The notes under the pieces were generated by a model that did not search any database, was not told the DNA's origin, and saw only the letters and a list, made by a program, of their open reading frames with translations. Of a stretch of DNA of 64,000 bases, positions 42,036 through 51,061 are shown piece after piece. Both the position numbers and the translations under genes were made by a program. The DNA lies in NCBI RefSeq assembly GCF_005503015.1, contig NZ_SCOL01000001.1:1550001-1614000 (forward strand). Direction: 5' to 3'. The stretch is from Bacillus sp. E(2018). GTDB taxonomy: Bacteria; Bacillota; Bacilli; Bacillales; Fictibacillaceae. The stretch's first letter is position 1; each line of letters starts with the position of its first letter.

Positions 42036-42617
42036 GTGGCTCAAGAAATTGAAATTGAATTTAAGAATCTGCTAACACAGATCGAATTTTTAAGACTTAT
42101 CGACGAGTTTGATGTGAAGCAAGAAGCTTTCCATAAACAGACCAACTATTATTTTGATACCCAACATTTTGATCTTAAACACCACAGAAGTGCTTTACGT
42201 GTTCGAACAAAAAATAACGAATATACTCTTACGCTTAAACAAAAATTAAATAAACATATTCTTGAAACCCATCAGACTGTTTCTAAAGATATTTTTGAAG
42301 GTTTATTAAAAGGAGAATCCTTACCTTCTGGAGAGGTATCTGATCAAATACAAAAAATGAATATCCATGTGAAGGAAATTACTTATTTAGGAGAGCTCAC
42401 AACATTTCGTGCTGAGTTTCCATACAAAGATGGCATTCTCGTTTTAGATGAAAATCATTATTTAGGTAAAATCGACTATGAAATTGAATACGAATCTGCC
42501 GATTATACAAGTGGACTAAATAAATTTAATGATTTGCTAACGATTAAACAGATCCCTGTTAGAGATACAGACAGTAAAATTGCTCGTTTCTTTAATGAAA
42601 GTCTTAGAAATAAGTAA
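42036..42617 (+). CDS. yjbK: CYTH-domain protein YjbK
   Basis: A 193-residue CYTH-domain protein (triphosphate tunnel metalloenzyme family). The N-terminal E-I-E-I-E-F-K carries the E-x-E-x-K motif. The tunnel strands are RSALRVRTKNNEYTLTLKQKL and IDYEIEYE. Such enzymes hydrolyse inorganic triphosphate or nucleoside triphosphates; this member's substrate is unknown. GTG 42036 follows AGGGGGA. The gene is divergent from yjbL. Confidence 0.92.
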   Translation: MAQEIEIEFKNLLTQIEFLRLIDEFDVKQEAFHKQTNYYFDTQHFDLKHHRSALRVRTKNNEYTLTLKQKLNKHILETHQTVSKDIFEGLLKGESLPSGEVSDQIQKMNIHVKEITYLGELTTFRAEFPYKDGILVLDENHYLGKIDYEIEYESADYTSGLNKFNDLLTIKQIPVRDTDSKIARFFNESLRNK

Positions 42618-42658
42618 ACTGATCATTTAATACGTTAATCGATTTAGGAGGGTATCTC

Positions 42659-43327
42659 TTGAATATTCAATCGTATAAAGCGTTAATGGAAATCCAAGCA
42701 CTACAGCAGTTAAATGTAAATTCTTCTTCTGTTTCTAGTATGCAGAATACCGTTTCAAGTCCTTTTGCAGCACTGTTGCAAGAAGCTTATTCTAACGTAG
42801 GTAGTACAACAGGATCGGAATCTACTTTTAACCGAAATGCTTCTACACCAATGTTTCAACCTCTCACTGAAAATATTAGTTCTCAATTTTCTTTACCAGC
42901 AACAACATCAGGTCCAATCACAACTGAAAAGTTAAACATACCATCAAAAAATTTAGATACGTTGATCGAAAATACAGCTAGAAAGTTTGGGGTAGATCCT
43001 AACCTGATCCGGTCCGTCATCAAACATGAATCTAATTTTAAAACAACTGCAGAAAGCCATGCAGGTGCTCAAGGGCTGATGCAACTAATGCCTGCAACGG
43101 CAAGATCGTTAGGAGTTACTAACCCATTTGACCCTATACAAAACGTGGAAGCCGGAACAAAATATTTAAAGATGATGCTTGATAAATATGATGGCAATCA
43201 GAAACTTGCACTTGCCGCTTATAATGCTGGTCCTGGAAACGTAGCAAAATATAATGGTATTCCACCTTTTAAAGAAACGATCTCCTACGTTAATAAAATT
43301 ATGAATACGTATCAATCACTCGTATAA
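42659..43327 (+). CDS. yjbJ: Lytic transglycosylase YjbJ (SLT domain)
   Basis: A 222-residue protein with a C-terminal SLT (lytic transglycosylase) domain (about 100-222). The catalytic Glu is in [18 protein letters not shown], followed by [15 protein letters not shown] and [13 protein letters not shown]. The N-terminal 95 residues are Ser/Thr/Gln-rich, with no obvious signal peptide. B. subtilis YjbJ (181) is shorter in this part. The start is TTG 42659 with AGGAGG upstream. Confidence 0.92.
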   Translation: MNIQSYKALMEIQALQQLNVNSSSVSSMQNTVSSPFAALLQEAYSNVGSTTGSESTFNRNASTPMFQPLTENISSQFSLPATTSGPITTEKLNIPSKNLDTLIENTARKFGVDPNLIRSVIKHESNFKTTAESHAGAQGLMQLMPATARSLGVTNPFDPIQNVEAGTKYLKMMLDKYDGNQKLALAAYNAGPGNVAKYNGIPPFKETISYVNKIMNTYQSLV

Positions 43328-43328
43328 C

Positions 43329-43351
43329 CCTCAGATTCTGAGGGGTTTTTT
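43329..43351 (+). terminator. Terminator of yjbJ
   Basis: CCCTCAG and CTGAGGG flank ATT and are followed by TTTTTTT. Confidence 0.85.
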
Positions 43352-43430
43352 TATTGGGTTCGATACTTCATTTTATAGCGGCATTACGGAGATCTATAAA
43401 CTTACGGACATCCTTCTTTATTCATATTGT

Positions 43431-43460
43431 TTGCTTACTATTCATGAACCTTGCTACAAT
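43431..43460 (+). promoter_or_regulatory. SigA promoter of yjbI-spxH
   Basis: TTGCTT, 18 bp, TACAAT; the yjbI ATG is 35 bp beyond. Confidence 0.6.
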
Positions 43461-43494
43461 AAAATTACAAATTGACGCAAGGAGCTTTTGGACC

Positions 43495-43908
43495 ATGTTT
43501 GACGAATCAAAAACACCATATGATCTGTTAGGAGAAAAGGAAGGTATTGAAAAACTTGTTACTACTTTTTACAATCTAGTCAGTCAAGATTCATTGCTTT
43601 CTCCACTTTTTCCTGACGACTTAACTGAGACTGCCTATAAACAAACGCAATTTTTAAGTCAGTTTTTTGGCGGACCGCCACTATATACTGAGGAACATGG
43701 ACATCCTATGCTCAGAGCGCGTCACATGCCTTTTCCGATAACAAATTCCCACGCAAAAGCTTGGATAGCCTGTATGGAAAAGGCGATGACGATTCAAAAA
43801 ATAGATCCTGATTTACAAAACATACTGTTAAGCCGATTAAAAATGACTGCTTTTCATATGGTTAATACAGAGGATTCAGAAAGGGGCGAGAATGCTGACA
43901 CTGTATAA
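43495..43908 (+). CDS. yjbI: Truncated haemoglobin YjbI
   Basis: A 137-residue group II truncated haemoglobin (B. subtilis YjbI is 132). The sequence has the globin helices LVTTFYNLVSQDSLLSPLFPDDL and QFLSQFFGGPPLYTEEHGHPMLRARHMPFPI, where the proximal His is probably in the HGHP/ARHMPF stretch. ATG 43495 follows AAGGAG; the longer frame from 43354 includes the promoter. It overlaps the spxH gene by 17 bp, so the two are co-translated. In B. subtilis YjbI helps oxidise SpxH. Confidence 0.93.
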   Translation: MFDESKTPYDLLGEKEGIEKLVTTFYNLVSQDSLLSPLFPDDLTETAYKQTQFLSQFFGGPPLYTEEHGHPMLRARHMPFPITNSHAKAWIACMEKAMTIQKIDPDLQNILLSRLKMTAFHMVNTEDSERGENADTV

Positions 43909-44794
43909 TTCCAATTCCTTTTATGACGAACAAGAGAACAATCATAACTATGCCTGTCAAAAGCCATTGGAAATCTATTCTGTCATCGATCCGCTATGCC
44001 CAGAATGCTGGTCATTAGAGCCTGTTTTAAAAAAATTGCAAGTTCAATACGGCCATTATTTTACTTTACGCCATTTTGTAAGTGGCAGCCTTGAATCACT
44101 CAACACGTACGTTCCTCGAAAAAAGGGGATAAACTTAGCTGAACAGATTGCTGAAAAGTGGGAAAAAACAGCTTCCATATCTGGTATGAGCTGTGATGGA
44201 GATGTATGGTTGGAAAACCCTATTTCTGCCCCTCATAAAGCAACACTTGCTATAAAAGCTGCTGAGCTTCAAGGAAAGCAACAAGGTATGAAGTTTCTAA
44301 GAAAACTTAGAGAGAACTTGTTTTTGAATAAACAAAACATTGGAAACGATGACGTTTTATTAGATATTGCCCGCTCTGTAAACTTAGATGAAGATGAATT
44401 TTTAAGTGATCTTTCATCTGAAGCAACTATTAAAGCTCTTCGTTGCGATTTGAAATTTTCTCAAGAAATGGATGTTACTCAAATCCCAACACTTATTGTT
44501 TTCAACGATAAAACAGATGATGATGGAATTAAGATATCCGGCTGTTATTCTTATGATGTTTATGTAGAAATCCTAAAAGAAATGTCTGAGGTTCCTTTAG
44601 AGCCTTCTCCGCTTCCTGAATTAGAAGACTTTCTTTCTTCTTACTCATTTGTAGCGACAAAAGAAGTCTCAGTAGTATATCAGATCAGTTGTGAAGAAGC
44701 TGAAAAAAGATTAAAACGTCTCGTTCTGCAACAAAAAGTTGAACGTGTACCAGTAAAGTACGGAACATTTTGGAGATACCTACCAAACCGCTGA
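43892..44794 (+). CDS. spxH: ClpXP adaptor SpxH (YjbH)
   Basis: A 300-residue DsbA-fold adaptor that delivers Spx to ClpXP. The C-P-E-C motif sits in IDPLCPECWSLEP near residue 33. The thioredoxin-fold middle has DVTQIPTLIVF with the cis-Pro. The C-terminal region ends VKYGTFWRYLPN. In B. subtilis SpxH aggregates under disulfide stress, freeing Spx; the spx gene lies at 50143 in this window. ATG 43892 follows AAGGGGCGAG. Residues 190-300 show lower similarity by eye. Confidence 0.9.
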   Translation: MLTLYNSNSFYDEQENNHNYACQKPLEIYSVIDPLCPECWSLEPVLKKLQVQYGHYFTLRHFVSGSLESLNTYVPRKKGINLAEQIAEKWEKTASISGMSCDGDVWLENPISAPHKATLAIKAAELQGKQQGMKFLRKLRENLFLNKQNIGNDDVLLDIARSVNLDEDEFLSDLSSEATIKALRCDLKFSQEMDVTQIPTLIVFNDKTDDDGIKISGCYSYDVYVEILKEMSEVPLEPSPLPELEDFLSSYSFVATKEVSVVYQISCEEAEKRLKRLVLQQKVERVPVKYGTFWRYLPNR

Positions 44795-44812
44795 TTTGAT
44801 TCAGCGGTTTTT
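44785..44812 (+). terminator. Terminator of yjbI-spxH
   Basis: AACCGCTGAT and ATTCAGCGGTT pair around TTG, then TTTTTT. The 5' arm overlaps the spxH stop. Confidence 0.8.
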
Positions 44813-44910
44813 TAATAGGGATTTTTTTATCAAGAGAATTTATTAATCTAAGACGCACTGCATATCCTGTCCCTACATGAATAAACATGTACAAAGGGAG
44901 GGAGATTTTC

Positions 44911-45087
44911 ATGTATTTGATTATGTTTTTGCTTAGCTTACTTTCACTTGCAGGGAGTTTTTATTTCTTTGTGCTCTCTCTGCTAAACATGGCGCCAAAA
45001 ATTTTAGCAATTCCTGGACTTTTTATTGCGGTCCTACTTACAACTCTCTGCTATAACTATCGATCAAAACTAAGAAGAATAGGCTAG
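44911..45087 (+). CDS. Small two-helix membrane protein
   Basis: A 58-residue hydrophobic protein with two membrane segments (about 2-24 and 31-49) and a basic end (YNYRSKLRRIG). ATG 44911 follows AGGGAGGGAG. It lies between convergent spxH and pepF transcripts and has its own ribosome site. No family was recognised. Confidence 0.7.
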   Translation: MYLIMFLLSLLSLAGSFYFFVLSLLNMAPKILAIPGLFIAVLLTTLCYNYRSKLRRIG

Positions 45088-45101
45088 AACAAACATAACA
45101 A

Positions 45102-45131
45102 AATCCTGCCCAGACAATTGGACAGGATTTT
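45102..45131. terminator. Bidirectional terminator before pepF
   Basis: AAATCCTGCCCA and TGGACAGGATTT pair with one mismatch; T-runs lie on both strands. Confidence 0.85.
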
Positions 45132-45137
45132 TTGTGT

Positions 45138-46955
45138 TTATTTCTCAAAAAGCAGTTCTTCCATCTCATCAAGAATCGATTCAAAAACTTTAAGAGCATT
45201 TTCTATCGGTTCTGGTGTAGTCATATCAACACCAGCTTTTTTCAATACTTCAATCGGATAATCAGAGCTTCCTGCTTTTAAGAAGTCTAAATATCGATCA
45301 ACTGCTGGTTTTCCTTCATCTAAAATCTGTTTAGACAAGGAAGCAGCTGCACTAAATCCTGTTGCGTATTGATAAACATAGAAATTGTAATAGAAATGAG
45401 GAATTCTAGCCCATTCTAGACCAATCTCTTTATCAATGACGAGGTCTTCACCAAAATACTTAACGTTTAGATCGTAATAGATTTTTGTTAACAATTCTGG
45501 CGTTAGAGGTTCACCATTCGCTGCACGAACATGAATTTCTTGTTCAAATTCTGCGAACATCGTCTGACGGAAAACAGTTCCTCTAAATCCTTCTAAATGG
45601 TGGTTCAACAAATACAACTTTTCTTTCTTATCAGATGTTTTTTCCAACATATAATGATTTAATAAAGCTTCATTACAAGTCGACGCAACTTCTGCAACAA
45701 AGATCGAGTAATCCGCATAAGGATAAGGCTGATTCTCGCGTGTATAGTAGCTATGAACCGAATGTCCGATCTCATGAGTAAGTGTGAACAAATTGTTTAC
45801 GTTATCTTGCCAGTTCATTAGGATATATGGCATAGTTCCATAAGCACCTGATGAATAAGCACCACTACGTTTACCTGCATTCTCGTGTACATCAATCCAG
45901 CGCTTCTCATAACCTTCTTTTACAATCTGTTTATACTTGTCGCCCATAGGATCTAAACTGTCTAGGACAAGCTGCTGAGCCTCTTTAAAGCTCACTTCCA
46001 TCTTGGCATCTTTTACAAGTGGTGTATAGAGATCGTACATATGAAGTTCATCAAGTCCAAGTGCCTTTTTACGTAAGCGAACATAACGATGCAATAGGCC
46101 AAGGTTATCGTTTACTGTTTTGACTAAATTATCATAAACAGCTTCAGGAATATTATTGTTGTTTAACGCTGCTTCACGAGCTGAACTAAACTTTCTTGTT
46201 TTTGCAAAGAAATTATCTCGTTTTACTGTTCCAGCAAGAGTGCTCGCAAATGTATTTTTGTAAGAATCATATGTGCCATATACAGCTTTAAAGGCATCTT
46301 CTCTCACTCTGCGATCTGAGCTTTCTAAAAAGCGGATATATCGTCCATGAGTAACTTCGATTTCTTCCCCGTTCTCATCTTTAATAACTGGGAATTTAAG
46401 GTCAGCATTATTCAACATACCAAATGTGTTGCTTGACGTATTCGCTACTTCTCTAACATCCGCTAACAGTGCTTCTTCTTCTTTAGAAAGTACGTGAGGA
46501 CGCTGACGGTTAATCTCATCCAAAGCTTGTTTGTACAACTTTAAAGGTTCATGACTCTGTAAAAATTGAACCAATGCTTCTTCAGATAGAGATAGAATTT
46601 CTGGTACTGCAAAAGATACCGTACTGCTTACTTGAGTTGCCAAGTTCGAAGCACGATCATTCAACCCTTGGTAAAAGGAGTTCGTTGTATCTTGGTCGTA
46701 TCTCATATGAGCGTATGTATAAAGTTTACCAAGCTTTTTAGTTACTTCATCTTGCTTTTGGAAATAGGAGTAAAGGGTTTCCGCAGACTCTCCCAGTCTT
46801 CCTTGAAAAGATTTTAATTCAGGCAACAAGTTTTTCGTTTCATCAAATTCATTTTCCCATACATCGTCCGACGCATATATTGCTTCTAAATCCCATGTAT
46901 CTGATACAGGGACTTCATTACGTTTAGGCAATGATTTAGTTTTAGTTTGAGACAT
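45138..46955 (-). CDS. pepF: Oligoendopeptidase F (M3 family)
   Basis: A 605-residue zinc oligopeptidase. The H-E-I-G-H motif in TLTHEIGHSVHSYYT (about residue 390) is the M3 metal site, and the third ligand Glu is in EVASTCNEALL. Active-site residues in GLEWARIPHFYYNFYVYQYATGF are also intact. B. subtilis PepF (YjbG) is similar in size (609-670 by source); it degrades oligopeptides and may limit sporulation phosphorelay peptides. ATG 46955 follows GGAGGTG. The gene order with coiA and spxH is as in B. subtilis. Confidence 0.95.
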   Translation of the reverse strand: MSQTKTKSLPKRNEVPVSDTWDLEAIYASDDVWENEFDETKNLLPELKSFQGRLGESAETLYSYFQKQDEVTKKLGKLYTYAHMRYDQDTTNSFYQGLNDRASNLATQVSSTVSFAVPEILSLSEEALVQFLQSHEPLKLYKQALDEINRQRPHVLSKEEEALLADVREVANTSSNTFGMLNNADLKFPVIKDENGEEIEVTHGRYIRFLESSDRRVREDAFKAVYGTYDSYKNTFASTLAGTVKRDNFFAKTRKFSSAREAALNNNNIPEAVYDNLVKTVNDNLGLLHRYVRLRKKALGLDELHMYDLYTPLVKDAKMEVSFKEAQQLVLDSLDPMGDKYKQIVKEGYEKRWIDVHENAGKRSGAYSSGAYGTMPYILMNWQDNVNNLFTLTHEIGHSVHSYYTRENQPYPYADYSIFVAEVASTCNEALLNHYMLEKTSDKKEKLYLLNHHLEGFRGTVFRQTMFAEFEQEIHVRAANGEPLTPELLTKIYYDLNVKYFGEDLVIDKEIGLEWARIPHFYYNFYVYQYATGFSAAASLSKQILDEGKPAVDRYLDFLKAGSSDYPIEVLKKAGVDMTTPEPIENALKVFESILDEMEELLFEK

Positions 46956-47051
46956 ACATACACCTCCAGGTAGATTAAAGAGAAAAGTAGGAATACTTTC
47001 TCCTTATGTATATCTACATATTACCAGAAAATGCTTATGCAAAGTCAAAAA

Positions 47052-48224
47052 TTACGACTTTTCACTGAAAATTTCGTCTAGTTTAAACGCTTCATCCAAC
47101 GTTTTTGGATAATGAACGCGCTGAAGCTTTCTATAAGTTCCCTCTGACACTTTTTTGAGTAAATGATGATCCACTAAAAACGATAGATAGTTCTCGACCG
47201 CATCCATCCACGATTCATTTAGATAAGGAAATTCTCGTGTCTGAAAAATACGTTTTTGCAGCAATCGTTGAAATTCCTGCTCGATGAACTTCGAAGAGAA
47301 TAATGATATTGGTACTTTATCAATCAGAATTAGTATGTATGTCTGCCATAAATAAGGTGAAGTTTCAATGTGAAAAAAGTTATTTGTGGGAATACCCGCA
47401 ATAGAGGGAAACAATGTTAGGGAATGATGGTTGAAATACAAAACTTTTTTCATATACATAACAGCCGGAGATGTATTCTTAAAAGCAGTTTTTCTCCACG
47501 TGTATTTTTGCTTTTTCCAAAGCGTTTTATGATTTAGGTTATGAGTTTCTAGATTTAAGAACGTTTGTGACAACCATAGGACATCACAACACTTCTTCAT
47601 TGAAAATACATTACCATGGGCCGCAACTTTCTTTTGTGATAGAGGAATAATATTTCTGAGCAGTAGAAACTGTTCTTTAAGAGGACAATAAAAATTCAGA
47701 TACAGTTGGCTATTGCTATCTATTTTAGCTGCTGATAGATCGGAGCTTTGCATATAGAAAAGGTCTGGTCCTTTTTGTTTAATTCTTTTCATTCCAAAGA
47801 TCCAGTCGGAAGTTATATGAAGAGACTGATAACCTGATATTCTTTTTCTAAGATCTTCAGGTGTGACCGTCGCACACTGAAATTCAATGACATGCTGATT
47901 TTCTTGAAGAAACAAATCAGGACGCTGCTTAATTTCACGGATATAATGCTCCAGAATTGTTTTTTCATTTACATGTGTAAGCCATTTATACAAACCCTTT
48001 TTTCCAAGGAGATGATAATCTGTTTCTCCTTCATGAAAACCTTCACATTCTTCAAAAGAATGATGAGCGAAGTGCCATGTCTTTTTTGTTCCACATTTCG
48101 GTATCACTTTATTTTGACATACGGGGCACCGCAATTTTCCTGATTTATTCTTCAGATACCATTCTTCCTTCGTTATTTCTCCTACCATATCAACATACTG
48201 ATCATTAAAAAGAGCAACTAACAA
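47052..48224 (-). CDS. coiA: CoiA-like competence protein (YjbF)
   Basis: A 390-residue CoiA-family protein, needed for transformation in competent Firmicutes. The N-terminal part has KLRCPVCQNKVIPKCGTKKTWHFAHH with a C-x-x-C zinc site. HFAHHS and GETDYHLLGKKGLYKWL are CoiA signatures, and the nuclease-like stretch HVIEFQCATVTPEDLRKRISGYQ with E-x-Q is present. TTG 48224 follows GGAGGTGA. It lies between pepF and mecA, as in B. subtilis. Competence in this organism is not shown here. Confidence 0.9.
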   Translation of the reverse strand: MLVALFNDQYVDMVGEITKEEWYLKNKSGKLRCPVCQNKVIPKCGTKKTWHFAHHSFEECEGFHEGETDYHLLGKKGLYKWLTHVNEKTILEHYIREIKQRPDLFLQENQHVIEFQCATVTPEDLRKRISGYQSLHITSDWIFGMKRIKQKGPDLFYMQSSDLSAAKIDSNSQLYLNFYCPLKEQFLLLRNIIPLSQKKVAAHGNVFSMKKCCDVLWLSQTFLNLETHNLNHKTLWKKQKYTWRKTAFKNTSPAVMYMKKVLYFNHHSLTLFPSIAGIPTNNFFHIETSPYLWQTYILILIDKVPISLFSSKFIEQEFQRLLQKRIFQTREFPYLNESWMDAVENYLSFLVDHHLLKKVSEGTYRKLQRVHYPKTLDEAFKLDEIFSEKS

Positions 48225-48347
48225 TTTGTTTCACCTCCACAATCATCATAATGAACGATGATTGCAGAAACTTCACTTCACTATTTTCTCTATATCGTTA
48301 TTAAAATGATAGATTATTGATAAAAAACTCCCCGTAAAAAAACAAAA

Positions 48348-48374
48348 ACCGATTTCAAAGTAGCTGAAATCGGT
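48348..48374 (-). terminator. Terminator of mecA
   Basis: ACCGATTTC and GAAATCGGT form a perfect 9-bp stem, followed on the minus strand by TTTTTG and a second T-run. Confidence 0.85.
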
Positions 48375-48380
48375 AATCTC

Positions 48381-49049
48381 TTATAATTTAAAATATTGTT
48401 GTACGTGGTCTAATGCTGCTTCTGAAACAATCGTTTTTCCATACTCTTGTATGCGGTAAACAGATAGATCAGAGTCATTTCCGTATTCCAAGAGTTGGGC
48501 TAATAGATCATCTTGTTCTCGATCTGAAGTTTCCACATTAAATGTCACATACAAATAATATTTACCCTCGAAATGAAACAGCGAATTCTCAAAAGACGAA
48601 GAATCAATGGTATGACTTAAAGAGATAACATCTTCAAAGTCACCAAAAGAAATGAGGAAGGATAAATAATCTTCTTCTGTTTCTTCTAATTCATCAAAAT
48701 CTTCTTCTACTTGAAACTGTTGATCTAATATTTGCTCAATATTCTGATCAACGGGTAAATCCAATTTATCATCGCCTATAGGAAGCTCAATTTTTTTACC
48801 GTCTTTGGACATTTGAGCACGAGTTACAATTATTTCAAGACCTTTATCCAGAGCCTGAACTTGAATCCACAGTGGACCTTCTAATGGAAACTGCTCTTGC
48901 TGATGTGCTTCGTCCATCATTTCCCAAAAGAGTTCTTCTCCTCTTTCGCGATCAGACCATATTTCTTCACGATCGAAACCGCGATCTTCAATATCTCTGT
49001 ACGTAATGAAAAATTTAATGGTGAACTCATTCACTCTTTCAATTTCCAT
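48381..49049 (-). CDS. mecA: ClpC adaptor MecA
   Basis: A 222-residue MecA, adaptor of the ClpCP protease, controlling ComK and ClpC oligomer formation. The N-terminal domain (about 1-85) begins MEIERVNEFTIKFFITYRDIEDRGFDREEIW; an acidic linker (about 105-140) separates it from the C-terminal ClpC-binding domain (about 140-222). B. subtilis MecA is 218. ATG 49049 follows GGGAGAG; the longer frame to 49151 is rejected. Confidence 0.94.
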   Translation of the reverse strand: MEIERVNEFTIKFFITYRDIEDRGFDREEIWSDRERGEELFWEMMDEAHQQEQFPLEGPLWIQVQALDKGLEIIVTRAQMSKDGKKIELPIGDDKLDLPVDQNIEQILDQQFQVEEDFDELEETEEDYLSFLISFGDFEDVISLSHTIDSSSFENSLFHFEGKYYLYVTFNVETSDREQDDLLAQLLEYGNDSDLSVYRIQEYGKTIVSEAALDHVQQYFKL

Positions 49050-49205
49050 TTCTGCTTCTCTCCCTTCTCTCCGGTTTGTTCGTGAAGGGATAAATACCCC
49101 TAGAAAAAAGCAATTCTTATTTCCAATCGTTCTCCGTCGAAAATCCATCAATCACAATTAAACCTCTTGTACCTTATTCTATGACAAAACGGAAAATATG
49201 GAAAT

Positions 49206-49236
49206 AAAAAAGGCCTGTATAAACTGCCCTTTTTTA
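49206..49236. other. Orphan A/T-flanked hairpin between mecA and the terC-like gene
   Basis: AAAAAAGG and CCTTTTTT with partial inner pairing face both strands between the divergent mecA and terC-like genes. It resembles a terminator but ends no gene. It could stop antisense RNA or attenuate mecA. Confidence 0.4.
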
Positions 49237-49270
49237 CACCTGTACACACGTTAAATCTTAAGCTCTCAAC

Positions 49271-49300
49271 TTGACGCATCAGGCCAAGCTGGACTATAAT
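49271..49300 (+). promoter_or_regulatory. SigA promoter of the terC-like gene
   Basis: TTGACG, 18 bp, TATAAT, near-consensus; the start codon is 72 bp downstream. Confidence 0.75.
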
Positions 49301-49372
49301 TCAAAGGTCTTTAAGGTTAACATATTGTACCATAATACAAGTGAAATTTCATTATTTACGGGGGGTTTACGT

Positions 49373-50041
49373 TTGGAAACAGAATTTCTGATATCATTGT
49401 TGCAGATCATTGCAATTGATATCCTTCTTGGCGGAGACAACGCTATTGTAATTGCCCTTGCCAGTAGAAACTTACCAGAAGCTCAAAGAAATAAAGCCAT
49501 TTTCTTAGGAACTGGACTAGCTATTGTTGTTCGTGTAGTACTAACCATTGTAGCTGTTTATTTATTAAATATTCCTTTCTTATATCTAGCAGGAGGAATT
49601 TTACTTCTAATTATTGCTTATAAGCTGATTTTAGAAGAAGATGACGAGCTTGACGTTAAAGCGGGCAAGAACCTATCTGATGCTGTAAAAACCATCGTTT
49701 TTGCAGATATTGCGATGGGACTTGATAATGTACTGGCGGTTGCCGGTGCTGCACATGGGAATATCGTGTTAGTTGTGATTGGACTTTTAGTATCTGTTCC
49801 TATCATTATATGGGGAAGTAAGATAATATTGCACTTTATGGAAAGATTCCCTGTTTTAATTTATATTGGTGCTGGAGTACTTGCTTTCACATCAGCAGGA
49901 ATGATTGTTGAAGAACGAATGATCCATTCTGTATTTGAAGGTAACGATGTTCTGAAATACGGTTTATATGTATTTTTAGTAGTAGGCGTGATTCTTGCGG
50001 GTATTTTAACGAACTCTTTCAAAAAGAAACGAGCTAATTAG
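49373..50041 (+). CDS. yjbE: TerC-family membrane protein (YjbE-like)
   Basis: A 222-residue integral membrane protein of the TerC family. About seven membrane segments are seen. The first contains the family's acidic motif I-D-I-L-L-G-G-D-N-A, and a repeat of it occurs as DIAMGLDNVLAVAGAA. Members such as YkoY and YceF export manganese and metalate exoenzymes. TTG 49373 follows GGGGGG. Between mecA and spx as in B. subtilis yjbE. Confidence 0.9.
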   Translation: METEFLISLLQIIAIDILLGGDNAIVIALASRNLPEAQRNKAIFLGTGLAIVVRVVLTIVAVYLLNIPFLYLAGGILLLIIAYKLILEEDDELDVKAGKNLSDAVKTIVFADIAMGLDNVLAVAGAAHGNIVLVVIGLLVSVPIIIWGSKIILHFMERFPVLIYIGAGVLAFTSAGMIVEERMIHSVFEGNDVLKYGLYVFLVVGVILAGILTNSFKKKRAN

Positions 50042-50055
50042 TTTAAAAAATAAGT

Positions 50056-50096
50056 CCTTGCGTTATAAACGCAAGGACTTATTTTTTATTTATCGA
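50056..50096 (+). terminator. Terminator of the terC-like gene
   Basis: GTCCTTGCGTT and AACGCAAGGAC pair perfectly around ATA, then TTATTTTTTATT. Confidence 0.85.
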
Positions 50097-50107
50097 AACA
50101 TACAATA

Positions 50108-50138
50108 AAAAACTTCCGCTAACAGTTAGCGGAAGTTT
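50108..50138 (-). terminator. Terminator of spx
   Basis: AAAAACTTCCGCTAAC and GTTAGCGGAAGTTTTT pair perfectly, directly past the spx stop. Confidence 0.85.
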
Positions 50139-50142
50139 TTCT

Positions 50143-50541
50143 TTATTCATTGACAAGACGCTGTGCTTCCATAAGTTGAAATGTACGTACACGTCTTGGC
50201 AAGAAACGACGAATTTCGTCTTCGTTATAACCAACTTGCAAGCGTTTTTCATCCAAGATAATAGGTCTACGCAATAATCCAGGATGGTCTGCAATCAATT
50301 GGTATAAGTCTTGCAATGGCATGGATTCGAGATTGATGTTAAGTTCCTGGAACGTTTTTGAACGAGTAGAAATTATCTCGTCTGTACCGTCCTCTGTCAT
50401 TCTCAAGATTTGCTTAACTTCTTCTATTGATAAAGGTTCTGAAAAAATATTTCTTTCTTGATAAGGAATGTCATTCTCTTTTAACCATGCTTTTGCTTTA
50501 CGGCATGATGTACAGCTCGGCGAAGTAAATAGTGTGACCAT
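50143..50541 (-). CDS. spx: Transcriptional regulator Spx
   Basis: A 132-residue Spx (ArsC-like fold), which binds RNA polymerase alpha and reprograms transcription under disulfide stress. The redox switch is C10-x-x-C13 ([13 protein letters not shown]), and the C-terminal degron-containing part [32 protein letters not shown] is intact. ATG 50541 follows GGAGAG; the longer frame is rejected. Its degradation adaptor SpxH is encoded at 43892 in this window. Confidence 0.97.
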   Translation of the reverse strand: MVTLFTSPSCTSCRKAKAWLKENDIPYQERNIFSEPLSIEEVKQILRMTEDGTDEIISTRSKTFQELNINLESMPLQDLYQLIADHPGLLRRPIILDEKRLQVGYNEDEIRRFLPRRVRTFQLMEAQRLVNE

Positions 50542-50849
50542 AGTGGAACTCTCCTTCCCCTCTCTCTGATTTAGGCACTTTAAAAAAGTTATTAAATCAT
50601 TCATAGTATACTACACATTTTACATTTTCGGTAGAGGTTATACAGACTTTTGTACATTTTTACGAATTTGTCATACAAATGTAATACATCTACAAAATAT
50701 TCTACACAACTTTTCCGTATCTACATATATATAGACGTATTACCCAAGAATAAGTTTCATAAAACATAAAAAAAGAATGTATTTATTTGAATGATTTGTT
50801 TCAACACTTAATTTATCATGATTATGATAGATAGATCAGATCAAAAAAA
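50542..50849. promoter_or_regulatory. Gene-free A+T-rich leader region upstream of spx
   Basis: About 300 bp without a gene. It is very A+T-rich and holds a short inverted repeat (TATCAT, GATT, ATGATA at 50814-50829). Several weak -10-like TATACT/TATAAC boxes face the spx gene, but no convincing -35/-10 pair could be chosen. Multiple spx promoters are known in B. subtilis. Confidence 0.4.
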
Positions 50850-50888
50850 GGGGCTGTTAGTAGAAAGTATATCTTCCTTTAACAGCCC
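50850..50888 (-). terminator. Terminator of yjbC and the 44-residue gene
   Basis: GGGCTGTTA and TAACAGCCC enclose a 21-base loop, followed on the minus strand by seven T. Confidence 0.8.
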
Positions 50889-50892
50889 TATT

Positions 50893-51027
50893 TTATGCGA
50901 TTGTCTTCTTAACTTGTGATGCTGGGCCTTTTCTAGAGATGCTCGGATTAAATTTCTTAAGGTTTTTCTTAAGCATTTCTTTCCATAGCTCTCGTTTTGT
51001 TTTCTTCTTTTTGTCCTTTTGTTTCAT
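50893..51027 (-). CDS. 44-residue highly basic protein
   Basis: A short ORF with ATG 51027 after AAAGGAGG and stop at 50893-50895. The product begins MKQKDKKKKTKRELWKEML and ends KKFNPSISRKGPASQVKKTIA. About a third of residues are Lys/Arg. It lies 34 bp after yjbC and before a terminator. It may be a small ribosome- or nucleic-acid-binding protein, but no family was recognised. Confidence 0.62.
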   Translation of the reverse strand: MKQKDKKKKTKRELWKEMLKKNLKKFNPSISRKGPASQVKKTIA

Positions 51028-51061
51028 AACGCCTCATCCTCCTTTAAAAAGGAAAATCGTA

